From CAZKCI01 sp964584165 (GTDB lineage: Bacteria > Auribacterota > Erginobacteria > Erginobacterales > CAZKCI01): a stretch of 64,000 nt of DNA. Made by a program: the position numbers and the translations under genes. Below are positions 13,423-21,340 of this stretch, piece after piece (position 1 is the stretch's first letter; each line of letters begins with the position of its first letter). The stretch is from assembly GCA_964584165.1 (NCBI GenBank), contig CAZOYW010000011.1:20910-84909 (forward strand), read 5' to 3'. The notes under the pieces were generated by a model, which saw nothing but the letters and a program-made list of their open reading frames with translations, did no database searches and was not told the origin of the DNA.

Positions 13423-14564
13423 GGTTTTCCCTCCGGGAAAATCTTGTTCTTGAGGAACCGGAATGCGCCCCCGTCCGAGGGGCGGTTCCGCGGCGTCAGG
13501 CTCCCCTGGAAGCGACGGAGAAGATCCTTCTGCTCGGAGGAGAGGCCCGTGGGCACCTCGACGACGAGGCGGACGCGCTGATCGCCGCGCCCCGCGCCGT
13601 GGAGGCGGGGGAAGCCCTGCCCCTTGATCCGGACCGTCGTCCCCGGCTGGGTCCCGGGGGCGACGGGGAGGCGGGTTTCGCCGAGAAGGGTGGGAACGAC
13701 GATCTCGCCGCCCAGGGCGGCCACGGGGAAGGCGATCGGGATCTCGCAGAGGACGTCGTGGCCATCGCGCTGGAAGAATTCGTGGGGGCGGACGCGGATG
13801 TGGATGTTCAGGTCGCCCGCGGGGGCGCCGCGGGGACCGAACTGGCCGGCGCCCCGCTTGCGCAGGAGCGCCCCGTGGTCCACGCCCGCCGGGACCTTCA
13901 CGGCGAGGCGGGTCGGTCTCTCCGCCAGCCCCCTCCCCCCGCATTCCCGGCAGGGCTTCTCCAGGATCGTCCCCTCCCCCCGGCAGGCGGAGCAGGTCGA
14001 GACGGCGGTGAAAACGCCGAAAAAGGTCCGCTGGGCCGACTCGACCTGCCCCCGGCCCGCGCAACGGGAGCAGCGCCGCCTCCCCGTCCCGGGCTCCTCG
14101 CCCTTCCCCCCGCAGCGGGGGCAGGGTTCCCGGCGGAAGAACTCGATCTCCCGCTCCGTCCCCCGCGCCGCCTCCTCGAGGGTGATCTCGAGGGCGTAGT
14201 CGATGTCCGCTCCCCGCCGGCGGCCGGGCCGTTCGCCCGCCCCGAAGCCGAAGAAGTCTTCGAAGAGCGAACCTCCCATCCCGCCGCCGAAGAGCTCCCG
14301 GAAAAGCTCGAAGGGGTCGTGGAAGGCGGGGCCCCGGCTCCTCAAGCCCTCGCGCCCGTAGCGGTCGTAGATCTCCCGCTGATCCGGATCGGAGAGGACC
14401 TCGTAGGCCTCAGAGATCTCCTTGAAGCGCTCGCCGGAGGCGGCGTCGCCCGCGTTCCGGTCGGGGTGATGCTGGAGGGCCTGACGGCGGTAGGCCTTCT
14501 TGATATCCTCGGGATCGGCGTCCCGGGAGACCTCCAGAATCTCATAGTAATCCCTGTCAGCCAT
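13419..14564 (-). CDS. dnaJ: Chaperone protein DnaJ (type I Hsp40)
   Basis: 381 residues. J domain with the HPD tripeptide ('QHHPDRNAG', about residue 33), Gly/Phe-rich segment ('FGGGMGGSLFEDFFGFG'), and a zinc-finger domain with four CxxCxGxG motifs (CPRCGGKG, CSRCAGRG, CSACRGEG, CRECGGRG), then the substrate-binding C-terminal domains. It stimulates DnaK ATPase and delivers unfolded clients. The start at ATG 14564 gives MADRDYYEIL; an 11-residue upstream extension is unlikely. It lies downstream of grpE, separated by a palindrome (14592-14629), and overlaps rsmE by 4 bp. dnaK is not between grpE and dnaJ, and not in the window. Confidence 0.96.
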   Translation of the reverse strand: MADRDYYEILEVSRDADPEDIKKAYRRQALQHHPDRNAGDAASGERFKEISEAYEVLSDPDQREIYDRYGREGLRSRGPAFHDPFELFRELFGGGMGGSLFEDFFGFGAGERPGRRRGADIDYALEITLEEAARGTEREIEFFRREPCPRCGGKGEEPGTGRRRCSRCAGRGQVESAQRTFFGVFTAVSTCSACRGEGTILEKPCRECGGRGLAERPTRLAVKVPAGVDHGALLRKRGAGQFGPRGAPAGDLNIHIRVRPHEFFQRDGHDVLCEIPIAFPVAALGGEIVVPTLLGETRLPVAPGTQPGTTVRIKGQGFPRLHGAGRGDQRVRLVVEVPTGLSSEQKDLLRRFQGSLTPRNRPSDGGAFRFLKNKIFPEGKP

Positions 14565-14591
14565 AGACCAAACAGATCTGTTCCCAGCCCA

Positions 14592-14629
14592 CATCATTCA
14601 TGAAGATCGCCCGATCTTCATGAATGATG
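14592..14629. repeat. TTCATGAA palindrome, copy A
   Basis: Perfect 18-bp inverted repeat (14592-14609 and 14612-14629) containing ATTCATGAAGATCG. It lies directly after the grpE stop and upstream of dnaJ. Related palindromes occur at 25629-25670 and 41848-41893. Confidence 0.85.
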
Positions 14630-15235
14630 CTAGGATTCGGCCGCGGGGGGGGGCGGAGCCGGAGAGCGGACGACCTTGACCGCGGACGGGCGGAGGAGGC
14701 GGTCCTTGAGCCGGTAGCCCTTCTGGAGCTCCTCGATGATCGAGCCATCGGGGGCGGCGGCGGTGACCTCCTCGGCCACCGCCTCGTGGAGGTAGGGATC
14801 GAAAACCTTCCCCTTGGCTTCGATCTGCTGGAGGCCCTCCTTGGCCAGCGCGCCCACGAGCTGCTTATAGATCATCTCCACCCCCTGGCGGCAGGAATCC
14901 GGCCCGGCGGAGGGAGCGGAGGCCAGCGCCCGCTCGAAATTGTCGAGGACGGGGAGGAGCTCCCCGATCAGGTCCTGGACGGCATAGGCGAGGAAGTCCT
15001 TCTTGTCCTTCTCCAGCCGTTTCCGGAAGTTTTCCCCCTCGGCCAGGGCGCGGAGATACTTGTCCTTGTACTCCGCCGCCAGGGCCTCCTGGGAAAGCAG
15101 ACGCTCGAGCTCCGCCCGGTCGATCTCGACCCGGGCCGGGGCGACCGGTTCGGCGCGCCCTCCGGCCGGAGCGGGAGATTCCGGGGGGGGCGTCTCCCCG
15201 GCAGTTTTTTTGTCGTGCTTGTGCTTTCCCGTCAT
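14630..15235 (-). CDS. grpE: Nucleotide exchange factor GrpE
   Basis: 201 residues. A disordered Lys/Pro-rich N-terminus is followed by a long coiled coil ('YKDKYLRALAEGENFRKRLEKDK', the GrpE dimer helix) and the head domain with 'LLPVLDNFERAL' and 'FDPYLHEAV'. GrpE releases ADP from DnaK. Start ATG 15235 (MTGKHKH); the longer open frame upstream would cross the promoter. First gene of the grpE-dnaJ-rsmE group. No CIRCE inverted repeat (TTAGCACTC-N9-GAGTGCTAA) is visible upstream, so HrcA control is not supported. Confidence 0.93.
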   Translation of the reverse strand: MTGKHKHDKKTAGETPPPESPAPAGGRAEPVAPARVEIDRAELERLLSQEALAAEYKDKYLRALAEGENFRKRLEKDKKDFLAYAVQDLIGELLPVLDNFERALASAPSAGPDSCRQGVEMIYKQLVGALAKEGLQQIEAKGKVFDPYLHEAVAEEVTAAAPDGSIIEELQKGYRLKDRLLRPSAVKVVRSPAPPPPAAES

Positions 15236-15271
15236 GGTGGCTGCTCGCTGGCGTCGTTTCTTTAATTGTGA

Positions 15272-15300
15272 AATATATTCCCTCCGCGACGGCTTGTCAA
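15272..15300 (-). promoter_or_regulatory. Sigma70-type promoter for grpE-dnaJ-rsmE
   Basis: Minus strand: -35 TTGACA (15300-15295), 17-bp spacer, -10 TATATT (15277-15272). This places the start point about 30 nt before the grpE ATG. Near-consensus for housekeeping sigma. Confidence 0.75.
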
Positions 15301-15335
15301 GGCGCCCGGAGGTGCAGGCCGTTTCTATTCTTCTC

Positions 15336-15364
15336 TTGACCGAAGCAAATCGGAAGCATATATT
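15336..15364 (+). promoter_or_regulatory. Sigma70-type promoter for the 15516 gene
   Basis: Plus strand: -35 TTGACC (15336-15341), 17-bp spacer, -10 TATATT (15359-15364). It is divergent from the grpE promoter about 36 bp away and would give a leader of roughly 145 nt. Confidence 0.65.
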
Positions 15365-15515
15365 TTCATAACCGGGTGGGGACTGCGGGCCATCCCCGGC
15401 GCCAGCCCCCTTCCCCGGCCGCAAGCGCGAAACGCGATCGAACCCAATCCTGCTGTCGCCGGCATCGGCGGCTCCGACCGCCCCCCTGCCGACGGGCAAT
15501 CGCCGGAGGGAGCGT

Positions 15516-17849
15516 ATGCCACCGACCATCAAGCGCAAACTCGGGCGGGTCATCCTCGCCGCGATCGGCCTTCCCCTGGCCGCCGGACTGGCCCGCGGCC
15601 AGCCCTCCTGGACCGACTTTTCCTACACCAACTGGAACCCAGGGACCGCTCCGGCGATCCCGGGGGCGTCGGCGGAGCGCCATTACGACAACCGCATCGT
15701 CTGGGACGGCGAAAAGTTCGTCACCATCCAGGAAGGCACCCGCACCGGCGACTACACCTATTATTACGTCGCCTCATCCCGGGGGCAGACCGACTGGGGG
15801 ACACCGGTCGCCCTGGACATCCCCCGCCTCTGGGACTGCGCCCACCACGCCCTGGCCTGCGCGCCCGACGGGTTCCCGCCTTCCGACGTCGCCTGGGCCG
15901 AGCAGAGCCAGAACGTACGCTACAAGCTCTGGTACAGCTCCTCCGAGGGCTACAACCACTTCCGCTACGGCGAGTCCACCGACGGGGTGTACTGGCACCC
16001 CTCCTTCCTGGAATACGACTACTGCCCCCCGACCTACAAGCTCGACCCCAACAAATGCATGATCAAGCCGGACGTCCTCTACCGCCCGGAGGGATCGGCC
16101 GCGCTCGACCCCGAACACCCGATGGACAACCGCTATATCTGCTACCTGGGGGCCGCAAACAGCGCGGGCGACCCGAGCTACTTCGAGATGTACATCTCCA
16201 GCAACGGGCTCGACTGGAAGCTCCACGCCTGGGACGGCTACTGCCAGGCGCGCTGGGCGGCCTCCACCAGCGGCCCCGCGGAGGTGAGCGAATTCGTCGC
16301 CTTCACCGGCTACGACACGACCTACTACTATTACTTCCACCCCGCCTACTACAACCTCGGGTCCGTGGAGGAGGTCTACGAGAACGGGGAGAGGCAGGGC
16401 TTCCTCCTCTGGGTCGACGCCTATGTCCAGGACCATTCCATCCAATCCTTCTACTCCACCGACGGCCTGCGCTGGACCGCCCGCGAGCAGCCGGTCGGCG
16501 CCATCGGCTCGATCGGAGCCGCCGGGGCCTGGAACGGGACGCGGAACTACGGCTTCGACTCCGTCCGCCTCGGGGAAAGCTACTTCATCCTGAGGAACGG
16601 CCTCTACAACACCGGCGCCGCCGTCCGGAAGGGAAGGCTCTCCGCCGAGGTGGAGACGCCGGGGAGCCCCTCTTCGGGGGAGATCTCCGTCGCCTACCGC
16701 CTCTTCCACTGGAACGCCGAGACCTGCCCCGACGCCGAGTTCACCTTCAGCACGGACGGAGCGTCCTGGCACGCGGCCGCGCCGGCCGGAGGCGACAGCG
16801 CCCCCTTCGCAACCGGGATCGGCGGACGGCTCCACTCCTTCGTCTGGGACTCCGCCGCCGACCTCCCCGGCGGCGCGGCGGCCGTCTATTTCCGCGTCCT
16901 TCCCCTCCCGGCCGAGGGGTCCGGCTCCTACGACACCACGGCGCCTTTTACCGTCAGCCCGACCGCGGCGACGCCGACCATCCCTCCGCCCACGCCGACC
17001 ATCCCTCCGCCCACGCCGACGATCCCTCCGCCCACGCCGACACTCCTTCCGCCGACGCCGAGTCCGGTCCCCACCCCCTGGCATCTGGTCGTCGCCGCGG
17101 ACGATTACAACGGAGACGGGACGGCCGACTGCGGACTCTGGCGCGGCGGCGATGGGACCTTCCGCATCCGCGACCTGAGCCTGGTCTATTACGGCCTGAG
17201 CGGGGACGTCCCCGTCCCGGGAGACTACGGCGGCGACGGACGGGCCGATTACGCCGTCTGGAGGCCTTCCTCCGGCAAGTGGTCGATCCGGGGGCTCAGC
17301 AACGGGGCGAACCACTACTACGGGCAGAACGGCGACATCCCCGCCATCGCCGACTACGACGGGGACTGGCGCACCGACACCGCCCTCTACCGCCCCTCGA
17401 TCGGAAAGTGGTTCATCCGGGGGCAGACCACGTTCTACTACGGCCTTCACACCGACACGCCCATCCCCGGAGACTACGACGGCGACGGTACGGCCGACCC
17501 TGCCCTCTTCCGCCCCTTCGCGGGGGGAGCCGCCTGGTACATCCGCCATCTCACCCTTCTTTATTACGGGCAGAGCTACGACCTCCCCGTCCCCGGCGAC
17601 TACTTAGGGGACGGCACCACCCGTCTCTCGGTCTTCCGGCCCTCGGCCGGGCGCTGGTACATCCGCGGCGAACCCTACGTCAGCTTCGGTCAGGACGGCG
17701 ACATCCCCTTCGCGTTGGACTTCAGCGGCGACGGGACCTTCCAGCGGGGGCTCTACCGCCCCGGGCAGGGCCGCTGGTCAGTCTACGCCCTGACCGGCTT
17801 CTACTTCGGATCCTCCGGCGACCAGCCGGTGAGCGGCCGGTCCTACTAG
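15516..17849 (+). CDS. Secreted protein: glycosidase-like beta-propeller plus six-repeat DYDGDG module
   Basis: 777 residues. Sec signal peptide (basic KRK, hydrophobic core, cut near AGLARGQ). Residues about 40-380 contain repeated 'WDGEKFVTIQ', 'YISSNGLDWKLHAW' and 'FYSTDGLRWTA' motifs, like BNR/sialidase or GH43/GH32-type propellers; I cannot identify a catalytic triad. A beta-sandwich-like segment (about 380-480) leads into a Pro-Thr linker (TIPPPTP units), then six repeats of about 40 residues starting DYNGDG/DYDGDG and carrying RPSxGxWxIR...YYG. The terminal module is shared with the next gene and the hydrolase at 34596. Only 46 bp separate it from the next gene, suggesting co-transcription from the 15336 promoter. 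Confidence 0.8.
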   Translation: MPPTIKRKLGRVILAAIGLPLAAGLARGQPSWTDFSYTNWNPGTAPAIPGASAERHYDNRIVWDGEKFVTIQEGTRTGDYTYYYVASSRGQTDWGTPVALDIPRLWDCAHHALACAPDGFPPSDVAWAEQSQNVRYKLWYSSSEGYNHFRYGESTDGVYWHPSFLEYDYCPPTYKLDPNKCMIKPDVLYRPEGSAALDPEHPMDNRYICYLGAANSAGDPSYFEMYISSNGLDWKLHAWDGYCQARWAASTSGPAEVSEFVAFTGYDTTYYYYFHPAYYNLGSVEEVYENGERQGFLLWVDAYVQDHSIQSFYSTDGLRWTAREQPVGAIGSIGAAGAWNGTRNYGFDSVRLGESYFILRNGLYNTGAAVRKGRLSAEVETPGSPSSGEISVAYRLFHWNAETCPDAEFTFSTDGASWHAAAPAGGDSAPFATGIGGRLHSFVWDSAADLPGGAAAVYFRVLPLPAEGSGSYDTTAPFTVSPTAATPTIPPPTPTIPPPTPTIPPPTPTLLPPTPSPVPTPWHLVVAADDYNGDGTADCGLWRGGDGTFRIRDLSLVYYGLSGDVPVPGDYGGDGRADYAVWRPSSGKWSIRGLSNGANHYYGQNGDIPAIADYDGDWRTDTALYRPSIGKWFIRGQTTFYYGLHTDTPIPGDYDGDGTADPALFRPFAGGAAWYIRHLTLLYYGQSYDLPVPGDYLGDGTTRLSVFRPSAGRWYIRGEPYVSFGQDGDIPFALDFSGDGTFQRGLYRPGQGRWSVYALTGFYFGSSGDQPVSGRSY

Positions 17850-17895
17850 CCCCGGCGCGATCGCTCATTGGCCCACGGTTGATAGCAACAAGCTC

Positions 17896-20871
17896 ATGAA
17901 GCCATTCCGCCTCGCCATCCTTCTCCTGGCCGGCGCCGCCGCGCCCGCCCGCGGCGCCTCCGACTGCGCCACCTTCCGCTTCGACACCTGGGCTGAATTC
18001 ACCGGCTCGAACGTCGCCCTTTCCGGAGGCGCCTCCCTCCTCAAGAGCCGGGAGATCGGCGACTTGTGGGAGGACGTCTCCCTCCCCGGGTCTCCGAAAA
18101 CCGGGATCTACGACCTCGTCCAGGGCGGCGACGGGAGCCTCTACGCGGCTGCGGAGAACCCCTACACCGGCCAGGTGATCTGGCGCTCGACCGACGGCGT
18201 CAGTTGGACGCCCTCCACACTCTACGTCAATGGCCTCCGCCGGGCCCAGAAGGCGAGCCGCCTCGCCCGGAGCCGCGACGGCGGCTGCCTCTACGCCGCG
18301 ACGGCCGACACCACCGTCTTCTGGCCCGAGCCGGGTCTGGCGGGCGTCTGGCGGACCAACAACGGGGTGGACTGGGAGGTGATGACCGGATTGCCCGGGG
18401 AGGGCTGCACCAGCGTGGCCGAAACGGCGGATGGAAAGGTCGTCGCCACCACCAAGGGCGACGGAAGGGTCTGGCTCTGCGCCGACCCCGAAGCCTTCCC
18501 GGACCGGTGGACCGCGGTCTGGGAGACCGCGGCGGCGGAGGTGGGGGGCGCCCTCCCCCAGCCGAACTACCCCCCCTATCCCCCGCCCTATCTTACGGCC
18601 TGCGAATACCTCTCCGTCAACTACCACGGCGAGCACTGCAACGGGCAGCCCTACGACGACTACCCCGCCCCCTTCCGCCCCTCCCGGACTATGGGACTTT
18701 TCCGGGCCAGCGACGGCTGGCTCTACTTCGCCACCGACAGCGGCGAGCCGAGCAAATACTCCTCCCTGAAATCGGTGCGGGGCTTCGGCCACATCTACGC
18801 CTCCAGCGACGGCTTGAACTGGTACGACGGCGGAGCCTTCCTCCCGCCCCAGACCGACTCCCCCGAGTATTACTTCACGGTCGGAACCTGGAGCGAGCTC
18901 AGCCACAACTGGGCCGCCCCCGACGACCATCCCGCCGACAATCCCCCCACCGACCTCACCTATCCCACCTGGATCGACAACTTCCACGAGGACTCAGAGG
19001 GCAACGTCTACGCCTGCTCGTCCAACTCCGACCCCACCCGCTCCTGGATCCTTAACCCCCGTCGGGACGGCGTCGCCTACCGGCTGAAAAAGGGCGCCCG
19101 GCCCGAGGAGAACGTCTGGAACGCCCTGGGCAACCTCTACGCCCAGCCCAAGTCGCCCTGCGCCACCGACTCCTACACCAGCTACAACGCCACCTTCTGC
19201 CACGACCTCACGAGCGATCCCGCCACCGGCGACCTCTGGGCCGCCACGAGCATGCTGGGGATGGTCCACCGCTCCGAGGACGGAGGGGAGAGCTTCAGCT
19301 GGTGGACCTCCCCCCGGCAGGTCGTCCACGGACGCGACGCGACGGGCGATTTCACCTCCCTCCTCTTGACCTGCGGATCCTGCCTCTACGCCGGCTACGT
19401 CGCCAACGGCGAGATCTACGCCTCCCGGGCCAGCTACGCCGACGAGGGCTGGATCGGGAACACGGCCGGCTGGCCCTACGCCGAGCCGCTCTCGGCCTTC
19501 CGGGAAGAGACCGGGGCGGATTCGTTCGGCTCGATCAGCTACCAGATCTCCCCGGACGGGAGCGCCTTCTACTGGTGGGACGGGGCCGCCTGGACCGCCG
19601 CCACCGGAAGCGCCCAGTCCAACCCGGCCGGGGAGATCGCCACCCGCCTCGAATCATTCTTCGCTCCCGGGACATTCTATTTCCGGGCCTTTCTCCGCCC
19701 GGAGACGGTCGCCGGCTGCCCGAAGACGCCCCGCCTCGCCTCGCTCACCGTCTGCTCCGGCGCGGCGGCCGCCCTCTCCCTCGTCAAGACCGTCTGCGCC
19801 ACCGCCGACGACGGCGTCTGCCTGGCCCAGCCCGGCGGGCCGGTCTCGATGCGCTACGAGGTGGCAAACGCCGGGTCCGTCGAGCTGGAGGAGATCGTCG
19901 TTACCGACGACGGGGGGACGCCGGGGGAGACCGGCGACGATTTTATCGTCGGGACCGTTCCCGGGCCGGTTCCGCCGGGAGCGGATTTCAGCTTCCTGAC
20001 CACGGCCCTCCTGGGCGCCGCCCTCTGGAACACCGCCTGGGCGGACTCGACCGGGGACGGGGTCCCGGTGAGCGCCTCCGACGACGGCCTGGCCCTGACC
20101 TGGCTGGTCACCGCGGCGAACGACTACAACGGAGACGGGGCCGCCGATCTGGCCCTCTGGTCCTGCCATTCCTCCCTCTGGCGCATCCGGCTCAGCCCCG
20201 CCGGGACGCCGGCGGAGTTCGCCTTCGGCCAGTACGGCGACCTGCCCGTTCCGGGGGACTACGACGGCGACGGCACGGCCGACCCGGCCGTCTACCGCCC
20301 CTACCGCGGCCTGTGGGCGGTCCGGGACCTCACCCGCTTCTACCTCGGCGAGTTCTTCGACCACCCCGTCCCCGCCGACTACGACGGCGACGGGTCCTCC
20401 GAGGCCGGCGTCTTCCGCCAGAGCGAGGGGCTCTGGTCCGTCCGTTTCCTGACCCGGGCCTATTTCGGAGACGACCGCGACGTCCCGGTCCCGGGGGATT
20501 ACGCGGGGGACGGAACGGGACGGATCGCCCTCTTCCGCCCCTCGGAGGGGGTGTGGAACGTCCGCGGGTTCAGCCGGAAATACTTCGGGACGATGGGCGA
20601 CATCCCGGCCGGCGAAGATTTCGACGGGGACGGGAGAAAGGACTATGGCGTCTTCCGCCCCGAGGCAGGGCTCTGGCGGGTCGCGACCGCCGCCTGGGGG
20701 GCGACCGCCTTCTTCGGAGAGGCGGGGGACTGGCCCCAGCCGGCCAACTACTCGGGAGACGGGACGGCCGACCTCGCCGTCTATCGTCCGGCCGACGGAC
20801 TCTGGGCCGTCCGGTTTCTCACCCGCAGCTCCTGGGGAGGAGCGGAAGAGATACCCGTCACCCGGCGCTGA
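17896..20871 (+). CDS. Secreted BNR/sialidase-like protein with six-repeat DYDGDG module
   Basis: 991 residues. Signal peptide MKPFRLAILLLAGAAAPARG. Residues about 55-560 resemble exo-sialidase/BNR propellers: 'VIWRSTDGVSWTPS', 'GVWRTNNGVDWEVM', 'HIYASSDGLNWYDG', 'MVHRSEDGGESFSWW'. This is followed by a DUF11-like segment ('KTVCATADDG...YEVANAGSVELEEIVVTDDG'), then six DYDGDG repeats to the C-terminus with RPSEGLWxVRxLTRxYFG in each. It lacks the Thr-Pro linker of its neighbour. Probably surface-exposed and glycan-related. Start ATG 17896. Confidence 0.78.
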   Translation: MKPFRLAILLLAGAAAPARGASDCATFRFDTWAEFTGSNVALSGGASLLKSREIGDLWEDVSLPGSPKTGIYDLVQGGDGSLYAAAENPYTGQVIWRSTDGVSWTPSTLYVNGLRRAQKASRLARSRDGGCLYAATADTTVFWPEPGLAGVWRTNNGVDWEVMTGLPGEGCTSVAETADGKVVATTKGDGRVWLCADPEAFPDRWTAVWETAAAEVGGALPQPNYPPYPPPYLTACEYLSVNYHGEHCNGQPYDDYPAPFRPSRTMGLFRASDGWLYFATDSGEPSKYSSLKSVRGFGHIYASSDGLNWYDGGAFLPPQTDSPEYYFTVGTWSELSHNWAAPDDHPADNPPTDLTYPTWIDNFHEDSEGNVYACSSNSDPTRSWILNPRRDGVAYRLKKGARPEENVWNALGNLYAQPKSPCATDSYTSYNATFCHDLTSDPATGDLWAATSMLGMVHRSEDGGESFSWWTSPRQVVHGRDATGDFTSLLLTCGSCLYAGYVANGEIYASRASYADEGWIGNTAGWPYAEPLSAFREETGADSFGSISYQISPDGSAFYWWDGAAWTAATGSAQSNPAGEIATRLESFFAPGTFYFRAFLRPETVAGCPKTPRLASLTVCSGAAAALSLVKTVCATADDGVCLAQPGGPVSMRYEVANAGSVELEEIVVTDDGGTPGETGDDFIVGTVPGPVPPGADFSFLTTALLGAALWNTAWADSTGDGVPVSASDDGLALTWLVTAANDYNGDGAADLALWSCHSSLWRIRLSPAGTPAEFAFGQYGDLPVPGDYDGDGTADPAVYRPYRGLWAVRDLTRFYLGEFFDHPVPADYDGDGSSEAGVFRQSEGLWSVRFLTRAYFGDDRDVPVPGDYAGDGTGRIALFRPSEGVWNVRGFSRKYFGTMGDIPAGEDFDGDGRKDYGVFRPEAGLWRVATAAWGATAFFGEAGDWPQPANYSGDGTADLAVYRPADGLWAVRFLTRSSWGGAEEIPVTRR

Positions 20872-20904
20872 TCTGCTGCCCCGGAAGCAACCTTACATGA
20901 TTCC

Positions 20905-20966
20905 GGTCATGGCGAGGACCCCGAGCGAAGCGAAGCTGAGCGCTTTTATCTAGACTCGCAATGACC
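20905..20966. repeat. Degraded GTCATxGCGAG intergenic inverted repeat
   Basis: GGTCATGGCGAG (20905-20916) and CTCGCAATGACC (20955-20966) are 12-bp terminal inverted repeats with one mismatch, around a GAGCGAAGCGAAG core. It resembles the widespread non-coding 'GTCATTGCGAG' intergenic repeat seen in many bacterial genomes. Confidence 0.6.
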
Positions 20967-21016
20967 TATTTAGGCAAGACATCTCTGGAACAGCACACTA
21001 GCGGGGACCAAACGCG

Positions 21017-21256
21017 ATGAACCCGTCCGAGATCGAAAAAATCGCCGCGCGGGTCTGCGCGGCTTTAGCTCCCGGCAGCGTCCGCACCCCCGCCGGCTGC
21101 GCCGGCTTCAGCGATCCCCAGATCTACGAGTGCGCCGACTTCTCCTGCTCCGGCGACTATCAGTGCGGGGGCGTCGCCGGTTTCACCTGCACCGAACCCT
21201 TCTCCTGCGAGTCCGGCTTCTTCTGCTCCTGCATCTTTTCCTCGCCCGAGGATTGA
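21017..21256 (+). CDS. Cys-rich small peptide (candidate modified-peptide precursor)
   Basis: 79 residues with nine cysteines. The first 20 residues form a possible leader helix (EIEKIAARVCAALAP). The C-terminal half has six Cys each with an aromatic residue two positions before (YEC, FSC, YQC, FTC, FSC, FFC) at spacings of 5-8, followed by a final Cys; it ends in acidic SSPED. A GGGGA ribosome binding site lies about 11 nt before ATG 21017. Leader plus Cys-rich core is the general layout of ribosomally made, modified peptides, but no maturase is adjacent. The nearest radical SAM/SPASM gene is 15 kb away. It could instead be a small zinc or disulfide protein. Confidence 0.6.
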   Translation: MNPSEIEKIAARVCAALAPGSVRTPAGCAGFSDPQIYECADFSCSGDYQCGGVAGFTCTEPFSCESGFFCSCIFSSPED

Positions 21257-21292
21257 CGACGGCCCAGTAAAGGTTCACAGAAAACAGTAAAA

Positions 21293-21340
21293 GTGATCAG
21301 TGATCAGTCATCAGTGATCAGTTACTGATGACTGATCACT
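21293..21340. repeat. 7-bp micro-tandem repeat (GATCAGT family)
   Basis: Units GATCAGT, GATCAGT, CATCAGT, GATCAGT, then the inverse TACTGATGACTGATCAC, so the tract is both tandem (period 7) and palindromic. It overlaps the last codons and the stop of the FAD oxidoreductase gene. Confidence 0.85.

Noticed and set aside
12685..14064. Long open frame on the minus strand covering both rsmE and half of dnaJ
   Set aside because: Only the part from GTG 13422 reads as RsmE. The upstream part is the wrong frame of dnaJ and is Arg/Pro/Gly-rich noise typical of GC-rich antisense or off-frame reading.
15236..15300. CIRCE heat-shock operator upstream of grpE
   Set aside because: No TTAGCACTC/GAGTGCTAA dyad found on either strand.
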